A stretch of 64,000 nt of DNA from Sphingomonas spermidinifaciens (GCF_002351485.1 NZ_NWMW01000002.1:496001-560000); one strand, 5' to 3'; shown: positions 55,441 to 64,000, counted from the stretch's first letter. A program made the numbers and translations. Notes: a model not told the origin generated them from the letters alone.

Positions 55441-55445
55441 CGTCC

Positions 55446-56414
55446 TCAGATCCGATGCTCGCCCTTGACCCAGCGCACCGTGCCCGAGCTGGCGCGCATC
55501 ACCACGCTCTCGGTAGTCATCATCCGGCCCTTGCGCTTGACGCCCGCCAGCAGCGAGCCGTCGGTCACGCCGGTCGCGGCGAAGATGCAGTCGCCCGACG
55601 CCAGCTCGTCGAGGGTATAGACCTTGTCGAGGTCCTCGATCCCCCAGCGGCGCGCCCGTGCCCGCTCGTCGTCGTTGCGGAAGAGGAGGCGCCCCTGGAA
55701 CTGTCCGCCGACGCAGCGCAGCGCCGCGCAGGCGAGCACGCCCTCCGGTGCGCCGCCCGAACCCATATAGATGTCGATCGTCGTGTCGGGATTGCTGGTC
55801 GCGATCACTCCCGCCACGTCGCCGTCGCCGATCAGCATCACGCCGCAGCCGATCGAGCGCAGCTCGGCGATCAGCTTCTCGTGGCGCGGGCGGTCGAGGA
55901 CACAGGCGATGATCTCGTGCGGCTGGACGCCCTTGGCCGCCGCAACTGCGCGGACATTCTCGGTCGGCGACTTCTCGAGGTCGATGACGCCCGCCGGATA
56001 GCCGGGGCCGACCGCGATCTTGTCCATATAGACGTCGGGGGCGTTGAGCAGGCAGCCTTCCTCGGCGATCGCCAGCACCGCGAGCGCGTTGGGGCCGGCC
56101 TTGGCGGTGATGGTCGTGCCTTCGAGCGGGTCGAGCGCGATGTCGATCTTCGGTCCCTTGCCCGGCGCCGAGCCTACCTTCTCGCCAATATAGAGCATCG
56201 GCGCCTCGTCGCGCTCGCCCTCGCCGATGACGACGGTGCCGTCCATGTAAAGTTCGTTCAAAGCGGCGCGCATCGCCTCCACCGCGGCGGCATCGGCGGC
56301 CTTCTCGTCGCCGCGGCCGACCAGTGTCGAGGCGGCGATCGCGGCGGCTTCGGTCACGCGGACCATTTCGAGGACGAGCACGCGGTCGAGATTCTGGCTG
56401 TGCGATTGCGTCAC
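55446..56414 (-). CDS. glpX: Fructose-1,6-bisphosphatase class II
   Basis: GlpX removes the 1-phosphate of fructose-1,6-bisphosphate in gluconeogenesis. The 322-residue protein has the metal and substrate motifs VIGEGERDEAPMLYIGE and DIALDPLEGT, and later DRPRHEKLI and GSGGAPEGV. GTG at 56414 is chosen because AAGGGG lies 8 nt upstream and the nearby ATG is out of frame. It is isolated, with repeats downstream. Confidence 0.93.
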   Translation of the reverse strand: MTQSHSQNLDRVLVLEMVRVTEAAAIAASTLVGRGDEKAADAAAVEAMRAALNELYMDGTVVIGEGERDEAPMLYIGEKVGSAPGKGPKIDIALDPLEGTTITAKAGPNALAVLAIAEEGCLLNAPDVYMDKIAVGPGYPAGVIDLEKSPTENVRAVAAAKGVQPHEIIACVLDRPRHEKLIAELRSIGCGVMLIGDGDVAGVIATSNPDTTIDIYMGSGGAPEGVLACAALRCVGGQFQGRLLFRNDDERARARRWGIEDLDKVYTLDELASGDCIFAATGVTDGSLLAGVKRKGRMMTTESVVMRASSGTVRWVKGEHRI

Positions 56415-56535
56415 GTCGACATCCCCTTGGTCGCTGGAGCTTCGCGCGGGCGATAGGCGGGCAGGCGCGGCAGGGCAATGGACGAAGCGGCCGTTTCGTG
56501 ATGATATCGCAACCAATCGACCGGGAGGCGCCGAT

Positions 56536-56889
56536 ATGCTCGCGATGCTGTTGATGGTGCAGGCCGAATCGATCGACGCCGCGCGGCTGGTCGCCGAAAC
56601 GCGGGTGCTGACTCGCGCGACGATCGAGTGCCGCAGCCGGAGTGAGGGCGCCGACATTATCGTCTGTGCGCGCCGCGACGCCGACCGCTGGCGCGTGCCC
56701 TTCGTCACGCCCGATCCCGGCGCAGTCGATCGCGACGACGTGCCGGGCGAGCGGTCGAAGCTGATCGCGCGGCCCAACAACTGTGCCGAGATGAAGCTGA
56801 TGGCCTATGAATGCGGCATGGTCGGCGCGTCGATGACCGCCGGGGGGCGGGGCACCCGGCTGGAGGCGCCGCGCCCGCTCGCACCCTGA
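56536..56889 (+). CDS. Small exported or periplasmic protein of unknown function
   Basis: This 117-residue protein has a short hydrophobic N-terminus that may be a signal (MLAMLLMVQAESIDA). Four Cys residues in ECRSRSEGADIIVCARR and NNCAEMKLMAYECGM could form two disulfides. I do not recognise the family. It precedes ubiA by about 40 nt on the same strand and may share its transcript. The composition supports a real gene. Confidence 0.6.
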   Translation: MLAMLLMVQAESIDAARLVAETRVLTRATIECRSRSEGADIIVCARRDADRWRVPFVTPDPGAVDRDDVPGERSKLIARPNNCAEMKLMAYECGMVGASMTAGGRGTRLEAPRPLAP

Positions 56890-56929
56890 GGACTTTCGCA
56901 GCCGCTCGGCGAATGGCATGGGAAGCGCC

Positions 56930-57847
56930 ATGACCGCCCAGCCGATCGTCCCCGACAGCGAGCATCGGGGCCTCGTCGCCCGATTGCCCGAGAAGCTGCG
57001 CGGCTTCGCGCTGCTCGCGCGGTTCGACCGGCCGATCGGCTGGTGGCTCCTGTTCTGGCCGGGCGCCTGGGCGGTCGCGCTGGCCGGAGGGCTGCCCGCG
57101 CGTTGGGATCTGCTCCTCTGGTTCCTCCTTGGCAGCATCGCGATGCGCGGCGCGGGGTGCGTCTATAACGACATCGCCGATCGCGACCTCGACGCCGCTG
57201 TGGAGCGGACGCGGAGCCGCCCGTTGCCGAGCGGCTCGGTCGGGCTGAAGGCGGCGTGGGTCTGGCTCGTCGCCCTCTCGCTCGTCGGCTTCGTCGTGCT
57301 GCTGCAACTGCGGGTCGAGGCGCAGATCGTTGCGCTTGCCAGCCTCGCGCTCGTCGCCGCCTATCCCTTCATGAAGCGAATCACCTGGTGGCCGCAGGCG
57401 TGGCTGGGGATCGTCTTTTCCTGGGCGGCGCCGGTCGGCTGGGTCGAGGTGACGGGCGGTGCCTCCTCGACCTTCGTGCTCCTCTACATCGGGTCGATCG
57501 CGTGGGTGATCGGCTACGACACCATCTATGCGCTCCAGGATATCGAGGATGATGCGCTGGTCGGCGTGAAGTCGTCCGCGCGTGCGATGGGGCGGCATGT
57601 GCGGGCGGGGATTGCAGGCTTCTACGCGGCGGCGGTGGCGCTGTGGATGGCCGCGTTCTGGCGAACGTTCGCCGACCCGTTGGCGCTCCTTGCGCTGGTG
57701 CCCGTCGCGGTCCATTTCGGCTGGCAGGTGACGACGCTGAAGCCCGCGGACGGGGCGGGGGCGCTCGCGCGGTTCCGGTCGAACCGGACGGCGGGGTTGC
57801 TCATGTTCCTTGCCTGTGCGGTGGTCGGCACGGCCGCTGCCCTTTGA
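56930..57847 (+). CDS. ubiA: 4-hydroxybenzoate octaprenyltransferase
   Basis: UbiA attaches the polyprenyl tail to 4-hydroxybenzoate in ubiquinone synthesis at the inner membrane. The 305-residue polytopic protein has both Asp-rich motifs, NDIADRDLD with RTRSRPLPSG, and DTIYALQDIEDD. ATG at 56930 (MTAQP) was preferred since GGAAG lies 4 nt upstream; ATG at 56918 is in frame. Ubiquinone is the substrate of the cyo oxidase encoded nearby. Confidence 0.94.
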   Translation: MTAQPIVPDSEHRGLVARLPEKLRGFALLARFDRPIGWWLLFWPGAWAVALAGGLPARWDLLLWFLLGSIAMRGAGCVYNDIADRDLDAAVERTRSRPLPSGSVGLKAAWVWLVALSLVGFVVLLQLRVEAQIVALASLALVAAYPFMKRITWWPQAWLGIVFSWAAPVGWVEVTGGASSTFVLLYIGSIAWVIGYDTIYALQDIEDDALVGVKSSARAMGRHVRAGIAGFYAAAVALWMAAFWRTFADPLALLALVPVAVHFGWQVTTLKPADGAGALARFRSNRTAGLLMFLACAVVGTAAAL

Positions 57848-57878
57848 CGGGGGCGGGCGGGCACCCTAACTGCCCCCC

Positions 57879-59213
57879 ATGCTGAGCGTTTCCGAAGCTG
57901 TTGCGATTGCCGACGCTGCCGTCGCCCGTGCGCGCGCCGCCGGTGCCGATGCCGTCGATGCGAGCGTCAGCGCCGACCAGTCGACCGGCGTCGGCGTCCG
58001 GCTGGGCGAGGTCGAGGAGATCGACCGGTCGGAGGGCGAGTCGCTCAGCCTGCGCGCGTTCGTCGGACGCCGGGTGGCGAGCGTCACGAGCTCGCGCTTC
58101 GCCCCCGCCGACCTCGACCGGCTCGCCGAGCGCGTGGTCGCGATGGCGAGGGCGGCGCCCGAGGACCCCTATGCCGGCCTCGCGCCGGAAGGCCGGCTGA
58201 TGCGCGGATCGCCGCCCGAACTCGACCTCCACGACGATGCCGCGGTCGAGCCCGATCGACTGCGCGATCTCGCCATGGCGTGCGAGGAGGCCGCGCGCGG
58301 CGTCGAAGGGATAACCAACAGCGACGGGGCGGGTGCGTCGGCGCGCGCGGCGGTGTCGGCGCTCGCGACCAGCCACGGCTTCGCGGGCGGCTATCGCACC
58401 ACCAGCTACAGCCTGTCGGCGAGCGTGATCGCCGGCACGGGCGAGCGGATGCAGGGTGGCGACGCCAGCCACTCGGCGCGCTACCTCGCCCAGCTCGAAA
58501 GCGCCGAGGCGATCGGCCGCCGCGCGGGCGAGCGCGCGGTTGAGCGGCTCGACCCCGTGCAGGTCGAAAGCGGGACGATGCCGATCGTCTTCGACCGCCG
58601 GGTGAGCGCCAGCCTGATCGGCCATTTCACCGCCGCCATCGCCGGGGCGGCCGTCGCGCGGGGGACGAGCTTTCTCAAGGACCGGCTGGGCGCGGCGGTG
58701 TTCGCGGAAGGAGTGACGATCACCGACGATCCGCATCGCCCGCGCGGGCTGCGGTCGCGGCCTTTTGACGGCGAAGGGTTGCCGGTGTCGGCCGTCAAGC
58801 TCGTCGAGCACGGCGTGCTCCAGACCTGGCTGCTCGACAGCGCGGCGGCGCGCCAGCTCCACATGGAGCCCACCGGCCATGCCGCGCGCGGCGGCGGTAC
58901 GGCAACGTCCAACGTCCACATGGCCGCGGGCACGATTCCGTTCGAGACGATGCTGGGCGAGGTCGAGCGCGGCATCTACGTCACCGAACTCATCGGGCAG
59001 GGCGTCAATGCGGTGACCGGCGACTATAGCCGCGGCGCGGCGGGCTTTCTGATCGAGAACGGCGAGCGGGTCCGCCCGGTGGCGGGGATCACCATCGCCG
59101 GCAACCTGATCGACATGTACCGCGCGCTGGTGCCCGCCAGCGATCTCGAGTTCCGTTACGGCACCAATGCGCCGACGATCCGCATCGACGGAATGACCGT
59201 CGCCGGTGGCTGA
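57879..59213 (+). CDS. pmbA: TldD/PmbA family metalloprotease, PmbA-like
   Basis: PmbA (TldE) with TldD forms a zinc metalloprotease that degrades or matures peptides such as microcins. The 444-residue protein has an N-terminal domain with VGVRLGEVEEIDRSEG, and a C-terminal beta domain with GAGASA, GTSFLKDRLG, TGHAARGG and TNAPTIRIDGM. PmbA lacks the TldD active-site His motif, as here. No tldD is in the window. It overlaps the next gene by 8 nt. Confidence 0.93.
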   Translation: MLSVSEAVAIADAAVARARAAGADAVDASVSADQSTGVGVRLGEVEEIDRSEGESLSLRAFVGRRVASVTSSRFAPADLDRLAERVVAMARAAPEDPYAGLAPEGRLMRGSPPELDLHDDAAVEPDRLRDLAMACEEAARGVEGITNSDGAGASARAAVSALATSHGFAGGYRTTSYSLSASVIAGTGERMQGGDASHSARYLAQLESAEAIGRRAGERAVERLDPVQVESGTMPIVFDRRVSASLIGHFTAAIAGAAVARGTSFLKDRLGAAVFAEGVTITDDPHRPRGLRSRPFDGEGLPVSAVKLVEHGVLQTWLLDSAAARQLHMEPTGHAARGGGTATSNVHMAAGTIPFETMLGEVERGIYVTELIGQGVNAVTGDYSRGAAGFLIENGERVRPVAGITIAGNLIDMYRALVPASDLEFRYGTNAPTIRIDGMTVAGG

Positions 59214-59988
59214 GGCCCTTGCCGACCGGGTGAGCGCGATCGCGGCGGAGGCGGGGGCGCTGGCGCTCTCGCGCTTCGGCGGCGAGGTGAAGCGCTGGGA
59301 GAAGTCGCCGGGTCAGCCGGTGTGCGAGGTCGATATCGCCGTTGACCGGCTATTGCGCGACCGGCTGTCGGCGCTGCTGCCCGAGGCGGGCTGGCTGTCG
59401 GAGGAGACGGTGGACAGCGCCGACCGGCTGGGCGGGCGGCGCGTCTGGGTGGTCGATCCGATCGACGGCACGCGCGATTACCTGCGCGGGCGGCCCGGCT
59501 GGGCAGTGTCGATCGCGCTGGTCGAGGATGGTCAGCCGGTGATCGCCGTGCTCGACGCCCCCGCCCGCGGCGAGCACTGGCGCGCGGTTTCTGGCGAGGG
59601 CGCCTATCGCGGCACCGAGCGCGTGCGCGCGAGCGGGCGCACCGACCTTTCCGGCGCGCGCGTCCCCGCCGATGCGCTCGCCAAGACCGATCGAGATTTC
59701 GTAACGGTGGCCAAGCCCAACTCGATCGCGCTGCGAATGGCGATGGTCGCGGCCGGCGAGGCTGACCTGCTCGCGACGCTACGCTGGGGCCACGAATGGG
59801 ACATCGCCGCCGCCGTGCTGATCGCGCGCGAAGGCGGCGCGGCGGTCAGCGATGCGCTGGGGCAGCCGCTCTCGTTCAACACGCCGCGCGGCGAGGCGTT
59901 CGGGGTGCTGGTGACGGCCCCGGCGATCCACGCAGCGGCGGTCGCGCGGCTGGCCGAGCGGGCGAAGGCGGCGATCGGAGGGGAGTGA
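59206..59988 (+). CDS. Inositol monophosphatase / CysQ-like phosphatase
   Basis: This 260-residue Mg2+-dependent phosphatase has the family's metal motifs: the Glu-Glu pair in WLSEETVD, WVVDPIDGTRDYLRG and the C-terminal WGHEWDIAAAVLIAREGG. It may hydrolyse 3'-phosphoadenosine 5'-phosphate (CysQ), inositol phosphate or a similar sugar phosphate; sequence alone does not decide. The GTG start lies inside the end of pmbA, so the two genes are coupled. Confidence 0.9.
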   Translation: MAEALADRVSAIAAEAGALALSRFGGEVKRWEKSPGQPVCEVDIAVDRLLRDRLSALLPEAGWLSEETVDSADRLGGRRVWVVDPIDGTRDYLRGRPGWAVSIALVEDGQPVIAVLDAPARGEHWRAVSGEGAYRGTERVRASGRTDLSGARVPADALAKTDRDFVTVAKPNSIALRMAMVAAGEADLLATLRWGHEWDIAAAVLIAREGGAAVSDALGQPLSFNTPRGEAFGVLVTAPAIHAAAVARLAERAKAAIGGE

Positions 59989-60030
59989 CGGCAAGACCTG
60001 GCGCTGTGGAAGGTCGGCTTTGGGCAAGGA

Positions 60031-60042
60031 AAGCGGACGTTC
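60031..60042. repeat. Left copy of repeat flanking the orphan gene
   Basis: AAGCGGACGTTC is the inverted complement, with one mismatch, of GAATGTCCGCTT at 60589-60600. The pair brackets the orphan gene at 60074-60538. Confidence 0.4.
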
Positions 60043-60073
60043 CGCATTCAAGATGAAGGCGGAGAACCTGACG

Positions 60074-60538
60074 CTATCCGGCAAGCATTTCCACCCGCTC
60101 GTCCTCTGTGCAAAGCGCAATCGCTGCGAGCGTGTGTTGCCCTTTGACATGAGCGATGACGGCCAGAGCGCCCCTAACGATTAGGTCGTCTTCGGCTTGG
60201 CCGAGGTCTCGTAGTGCCATCGGGAGTATGACGGACCACGCATTTTCGTAGTCCTGCCGAAGTTCTAAGGGCACCGGCGGGCTGCCATCGGCTAGGCGGC
60301 CTTCTTCAATCGAAGCAATCAAAGCATAGCAGTTCCAATCAGGCTCCGATTGCGCCTGCATCATCCTGACAATTTCGCCGACCGCCGCATATGATGCCGA
60401 GTTTACGGCTCCTTGGTGATAGAGCTTGTCCCATAGCTCTTGGGGGCCGTCGACAACCCGCCCGGCGCGCCATGCCTCGATCGCGGGACGAGGGTCATAG
60501 GGTTCACCATATGCGCTTAACCAAGGATCGGCAGGCAC
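60074..60538 (-). CDS. Orphan protein of unknown function
   Basis: This 154-residue soluble protein has no motif that I recognise. It is acidic, rich in Ala, Glu and Trp, and predicted helical (ENAWSVILPMALRDLG, QHTLAAIALCTEDERV). The DNA is visibly lower in GC than the surrounding genes and uses more A/T-ending codons, and short repeats flank it on both sides, suggesting recent acquisition. Immunity-type proteins can look like this, but nothing else supports that. Confidence 0.6.
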   Translation of the reverse strand: MPADPWLSAYGEPYDPRPAIEAWRAGRVVDGPQELWDKLYHQGAVNSASYAAVGEIVRMMQAQSEPDWNCYALIASIEEGRLADGSPPVPLELRQDYENAWSVILPMALRDLGQAEDDLIVRGALAVIAHVKGQHTLAAIALCTEDERVEMLAG

Positions 60539-60588
60539 GTTTTGCTCCAGGTGCGGGCGGCTGGTTATAGCAGTGGGAAAATTGCTTA

Positions 60589-60631
60589 GAATGTCCGCTT
60601 CTGGGCGAAGCGGAATGTCCGCATCTGGGCG
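60589..60631. repeat. Direct repeat pair
   Basis: GAATGTCCGCTTCTGGGCG (60589-60607) and GAATGTCCGCATCTGGGCG (60613-60631) differ at one base, with a 24-nt period. Similar TCCGC-TTCTGGGCG units are known to me as a common intergenic repeat in sphingomonads. Confidence 0.7.
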
Positions 60632-60657
60632 TAAGCAGACATCGCGTCTTCGCCGCC

Positions 60658-61380
60658 CTACCGCACCATCGCCGCTCGCGTGTCGTCAAACGCCATCTCC
60701 ACCAGTACCCGCATCGCCTTGTCCGCCGCCTCGGCATCACCCGCGGCGATCGCGTCGGCGACGCGGATATGGTCGGGGACGGGATCGCGGGGCAGGGCGC
60801 GGGCGCGTTGCTTGTAGTGGGTGGTCCAGTTGACCGCGGCGCCGATGCCGGCGCTCAGGGCCACCAAGGCATCGTTGCGGGTCGCGCGCAGGATCGCGTC
60901 GTGGAACTCGCGGTCGGCGACGCGGCCGGGGTCGGTGGCGAGGGTAAAGCGGCGCATCGCCGCCAGCGCGTCGCGCATCGCCTTCACATCGGCCTTGTCG
61001 CGCCGCTCGGCGGCAAGGCGTGCGGCGGCGGGCTCGACGATCGCGCGCAGCTCGAACAGGTTGCGGACGATCTCGAGGTCGGGTTCCTTGGCAAAGGCCC
61101 AGGCGAGCACCTCTGGATCGAGCAGGTTCCAGCGGTGTCTTGGCAGGACGCGGGTGCCCGCCTTGGGCCGGCTCTCGACCAGGCCCTTGGCCGTCAGCAC
61201 CTGCACCGCCTCGCGATAGGCGCTGCGCGACACGTCGAGCGCCTCGGCATTGGCGACTTCGCCCGACAGGCGCTCGCCCGGCGCGATCTCGCCCGATACG
61301 ATCGCGGTGCCGAGATAGTTGGCGACCGCACCGCGCAGCCGCCGCCCCGTTCCGCGCGGCTTTCTGGCCTGTTCTTCCAC
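60658..61380 (-). CDS. GntR-family (FadR/FCD) transcriptional regulator
   Basis: This 240-residue repressor-type regulator has a GntR helix-turn-helix (VANAEALDVSRSAYREAVQVLTAKGLV) and an FCD ligand domain with ELRAIVEPAAARLAAE and the metal-type His/Asp residues in DREFHDAIL and PVPDHIRVADAI. It is divergent from the AraD1-family gene, so it probably controls sugar-acid catabolism there with a sugar acid as effector. The start at 61380 gives the usual length. Confidence 0.92.
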   Translation of the reverse strand: MEEQARKPRGTGRRLRGAVANYLGTAIVSGEIAPGERLSGEVANAEALDVSRSAYREAVQVLTAKGLVESRPKAGTRVLPRHRWNLLDPEVLAWAFAKEPDLEIVRNLFELRAIVEPAAARLAAERRDKADVKAMRDALAAMRRFTLATDPGRVADREFHDAILRATRNDALVALSAGIGAAVNWTTHYKQRARALPRDPVPDHIRVADAIAAGDAEAADKAMRVLVEMAFDDTRAAMVR

Positions 61381-61498
61381 CCTTCAGGTCCCCTCGTTTC
61401 GTCCCCGACGGTAATCGCGTGCGCGGCGACGGGCAAATCCCGCGTTGCCATTCCTGCAATCGAGTAATAAGTCAGAGTAAATAAAGCGAGAGGCTGAG

Positions 61499-62488
61499 AT
61501 GCGGTTGTTGCAGGTCCGTTTGGGCGAAGAGCGTCAGGTGGTGGCAGCAGACGAGGGCGGTGCCTTCGTCGTGGCGGGCGTGACGAGCGTGCGCGAGCTT
61601 GCGGTACGGGCGATCGAGGCGGGGCAGACGCTCGCCCAAGCTGTTGAAACCGCAGGGCGCGGTGCCGCCGTCGATCTCGCCGCGACCGCGGCGGAGGGAC
61701 GGCTGCTCGCGCCGATCGACCATGACGACCCGGCGCACCTGATCCTGTCGGGCACCGGCCTGACCCATCTCGGCTCGGCCGAGGGGCGCGACAAGATGCA
61801 CCGCGCCGCCGCCGAGGCAGCGCATCAGACCGATTCGATGCGCATGTTCCTCGAAGGCGTCGAGGGCGGCAAGCCCGCGGCCGGCGCGGTCGGGCAGCAG
61901 CCCGAATGGTTCTACAAGGGCGACGGCTCGCAGCTCGTCGCACCGGGCGCGCCGTTGTCGATGCCGGGCTTTGCCAAGGATGGGGGCGAGGAGCCCGAGC
62001 TTGCCGGCATCTACCTCATCGGGCCGGACGGGACGCCGCACCGGATCGGCATCGCGCTCGCCAACGAGTTCAGCGACCATGTGACCGAGCGGCATAATTA
62101 CCTGTGGCTTGCGCATTCGAAGCTGCGCCAGGCGGCACTGGGGCCGGAGATCCTGATCGGCACGCCCCCCGCAGACATACGCGGCACCAGCCGCATCCGC
62201 CGCGGCGGCCAGACGGTGTGGGAAAAGCCGTTTCTTTCGGGCGAGGCGAACATGTCGCACACGCTCGCCAATCTGGAGCACCACCACTTCAAATACGACC
62301 TCTTCCGCCGGCCGGGCGATATCCACGTACACTTCTTCGGCACCGCGACGCTGTCGTTCAGCGATGGCTTCGCGACCGAGGAAGGCGACGTGTTCGAGAT
62401 CGAGGCGGCGCCGTTCACCCTTCCACTCGCCAACCCGCTGGCGCGGGCCGCGGACGGCGAGGGGGTGACGGGGGTGAGAGTCCTCTAA
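61499..62488 (+). CDS. AraD1/GguC family protein (fumarylacetoacetate hydrolase superfamily)
   Basis: This 329-residue protein belongs to the FAH-fold group named AraD1 or GguC, linked to L-arabinose or related sugar-acid breakdown, possibly as a 2-keto-3-deoxy-arabonate dehydratase. Visible segments are LSGTGLTHLGSAEGRD, MFLEGVEGG, PEWFYKGDG, EEPELAGIYLIG and NEFSDHVTERHNYLWLAHSK. Metal ligands are probably the Glu/Asp residues in the middle. It is divergent from a GntR regulator and next to an arabinofuranosidase gene, which supports an arabinose pathway. Confidence 0.88.
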   Translation: MRLLQVRLGEERQVVAADEGGAFVVAGVTSVRELAVRAIEAGQTLAQAVETAGRGAAVDLAATAAEGRLLAPIDHDDPAHLILSGTGLTHLGSAEGRDKMHRAAAEAAHQTDSMRMFLEGVEGGKPAAGAVGQQPEWFYKGDGSQLVAPGAPLSMPGFAKDGGEEPELAGIYLIGPDGTPHRIGIALANEFSDHVTERHNYLWLAHSKLRQAALGPEILIGTPPADIRGTSRIRRGGQTVWEKPFLSGEANMSHTLANLEHHHFKYDLFRRPGDIHVHFFGTATLSFSDGFATEEGDVFEIEAAPFTLPLANPLARAADGEGVTGVRVL

Positions 62489-62496
62489 GGCCAAGT

Positions 62497-62660
62497 ATCG
62501 TCATCTCAGCGAAGGGCGGGGGTCGCTGGCGCCCGTGTAAGGCGATCCCTGTCTTCGCTGGGATGACATTCGATCACGCAGCCATGCTCGCGCGAAGGCG
62601 GGAGCCCGGAGCCACGAGCGATGCGCCCCGGACCCAAGGCTCCCGCCTGCGCGAAAGCAC
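62497..62660. repeat. REP-like repeats between the AraD1 and GH51 genes
   Basis: The stretch has CATCTCAGCGAAG and the inverted CTTCGCTGGGATGAC, then GCGCGAAGGCGGGAGC and GGCTCCCGCCTGCGC. The first resembles the element at 34770-34850 and the second the hairpin at 10630-10649. No gene is present. Confidence 0.5.
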
Positions 62661-62664
62661 CGGC

Positions 62665-64000
62665 TTATTCGAGCGCCAGCATCGTCACCGACGCCGGGGG
62701 CAGCGTCACCGAGACCACCCCGCCGGCGACGCTTGCCGCGATCGGTTTGGGCTTCACCACATCTGGCGCGGCGAAGCTGTTGACGCTGTTGATCGCTGGT
62801 CCCGTCAGCACCTCGCCCGACGCGCGCGTGGCGGCGCTGCCCGCGACCTTCGCCTCGATGGTCGCCGTGCGCGTGGGGTCGAGATTGACGAGCGACAGAT
62901 AGAGCTTCCCGTCCGTGGCTTTCGCCGCCACCGCATCGACGCGCGGCATGGCGAGGTCGCCGTAGCGATAGACGCCCGCGCCCACGTCGACGGGCACGAA
63001 GGTCGCGTCCTGAAACGGCAGGTAAAGCTTGTGGACGTAATAGGTGGGCGTCAGCACCATCTTTGGCCCGTCGGTGAGGATCATCGACTGGAGCACGTTG
63101 ACCATCTGCGCGATGTTGGCGACGCGCACGCGGTCGGCGTGGCGGGCGAAGATGTTGAAGTTCAAGGCGGCGATGACCGCGTCGCGCACGCTGTTCTGCT
63201 GCTGGAGGAAGCCGGGATTGGTCCCCGGCAGCGGCGCGGCCCAGAACCCCCATTCATCGACGACGAGCGCGACCTCCTTTTTGGGGTCGTACTTGTCCAT
63301 CACTTCCGAGTGCTTGGCGATCAGCCCGTCCATGCCGAGCGTCTCCTTGACCAAGGTGGCATATTCCTTTTCACCGAAATCGGTCGAGGAATAGCTGACC
63401 GGCCAGCCGCCCGTCGTATAGTTGTGCAGCGACAGCCCCTCGATGTTCCAGGCCCAGTCGTGGGTCTTCCACGCCTTCATCACCGCTTCGGTATAGGCGG
63501 TGTCGCCGGTACCGGGGCCGACGGCGATGCGGCGCATCGCGCCGGGCATCTTCTCGCGCTGGTCGGGATGATAGTTGCGGATGAAGCGGGCGTAGAGCTT
63601 CATCTGGTCGGTGTAGAAGTCGGGCGTCATCGCGCCGCCGCACGACCAGCTTTCGTTGCCGATCCCGAGGAACTTGACCTTCCAAGGTGCGCGGCGGCCA
63701 TTCGCGGCGCGCTCGGCCCCTGCGGACGTCGTCGCCGCGTCGCCGGTCATGTACTCGACCCAGTCGACCGCCTCCTTGACGGTGCCCGAACCGATATTGA
63801 CAGAGACATAGGCCTCGGCCCCCACCTGCTCGGCAAAGTCCATGAACTCGTGCGTGCCGAAGGCGTTGGGTTCGGGCGCGTTGCCCCAGGCGGCGTTGAC
63901 CTTGCGCGTGCGCTTCGCCTGCGGGCCGATGCCGTCGCGCCAGTGATATTCGTCGGCATAGCAGCCGCCCGGCCAGCGGATATTGGGGACGCGGATCGCC
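62665..64000 (-). CDS. Alpha-L-arabinofuranosidase, GH51, 5' end outside window
   Basis: This glycoside hydrolase releases arabinose from plant polysaccharides. The open frame runs off the right edge and encodes NIRWPGGCYADEYHWRDGIGP at its visible start, so the N-terminus is missing. The acid/base Glu is in LGIGNESW and the nucleophile Glu in VVDEWGFW, as in GH51. The ATG at 63843 is internal to the conserved domain and not the start. The C-terminal beta domain is intact. The neighbouring AraD1-family gene fits an arabinose use locus. Confidence 0.93.
   Translation of the reverse strand, partial: AIRVPNIRWPGGCYADEYHWRDGIGPQAKRTRKVNAAWGNAPEPNAFGTHEFMDFAEQVGAEAYVSVNIGSGTVKEAVDWVEYMTGDAATTSAGAERAANGRRAPWKVKFLGIGNESWSCGGAMTPDFYTDQMKLYARFIRNYHPDQREKMPGAMRRIAVGPGTGDTAYTEAVMKAWKTHDWAWNIEGLSLHNYTTGGWPVSYSSTDFGEKEYATLVKETLGMDGLIAKHSEVMDKYDPKKEVALVVDEWGFWAAPLPGTNPGFLQQQNSVRDAVIAALNFNIFARHADRVRVANIAQMVNVLQSMILTDGPKMVLTPTYYVHKLYLPFQDATFVPVDVGAGVYRYGDLAMPRVDAVAAKATDGKLYLSLVNLDPTRTATIEAKVAGSAATRASGEVLTGPAINSVNSFAAPDVVKPKPIAASVAGGVVSVTLPPASVTMLALE

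Overview
This window looks like the chromosome of a high-GC alphaproteobacterium of the order Sphingomonadales, most likely Sphingomonas or a close relative. The signs are the gene families and their order (cyoABCD-surf1-regBA, PHA synthase with phasin, a ZnuD-type receptor, a luxR-luxI-phyH trio, sphingomonad-type lasso genes), the many 4-nt ATGA gene junctions, and GTG, TTG or possible CTG starts. No rRNA, CRISPR array or intact transposon was seen. Two tRNA genes (Thr-GGT, Lys-TTT) lie on the minus strand.

Bases 1-8346 are the accessory part. At the left edge is a lasso-peptide locus: a 5'-truncated secreted isopeptidase (+) converging on a minus-strand unit that encodes a 42-residue precursor missed by a 60-residue cutoff, a fused recognition-element/leader protease (B), and an asparagine-synthetase-like cyclase (C). 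I read the predicted core as GELQGDVDGAGLIPFGLSDD, with a Gly1-Asp8 ring. Directly upstream on the same strand lie luxR, luxI, a PhyH-family Fe(II)/2-oxoglutarate dioxygenase and a GntR-family regulator whose reading frame is broken. A perfect AT-rich palindrome sits just before the precursor and a lux-box-like dyad before luxI. The block ends near tRNA-Thr, so it may be an island, but no integrase is visible.

Bases 8.4-27 kb are mostly housekeeping and envelope genes: msrA, galE, a zinc-type TonB receptor with a His-rich loop and a Zur-like operator, tandem ftsW/rodA-type SEDS genes, tRNA-Lys, folK, a family-5 uracil-DNA glycosylase, a serine hydrolase, a TelA/XpaC-type pair, corA, a GNAT-like protein and three large multi-membrane proteins (two are tandem paralogues). 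Bases 27.5-34.8 kb form a tightly coupled six-gene operon: serine hydrolase, dgcN, dgcA, D-aminoacylase, glutamate-type symporter and PBP4-type carboxypeptidase. It reads as capture and conversion of D-amino acids, probably D-Glu from peptidoglycan.

Bases 34.9-49 kb hold clpS, phasin and phaC, an aminotransferase, dapB, nth, rsmE, a SulP transporter with carbonic anhydrase, a two-component system and an MFS transporter. Bases 48.5-55.1 kb are the cytochrome bo3 operon cyoABCD-surf1 followed without a gap by a RegB/RegA redox two-component system. The remainder holds glpX, ubiA, pmbA, an IMPase/CysQ-like phosphatase, an orphan gene flanked by repeats, and the edge of an arabinose locus (GntR regulator, AraD1-family protein, 5'-truncated GH51 arabinofuranosidase). 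Short REP-like repeats occupy several intergenic gaps.
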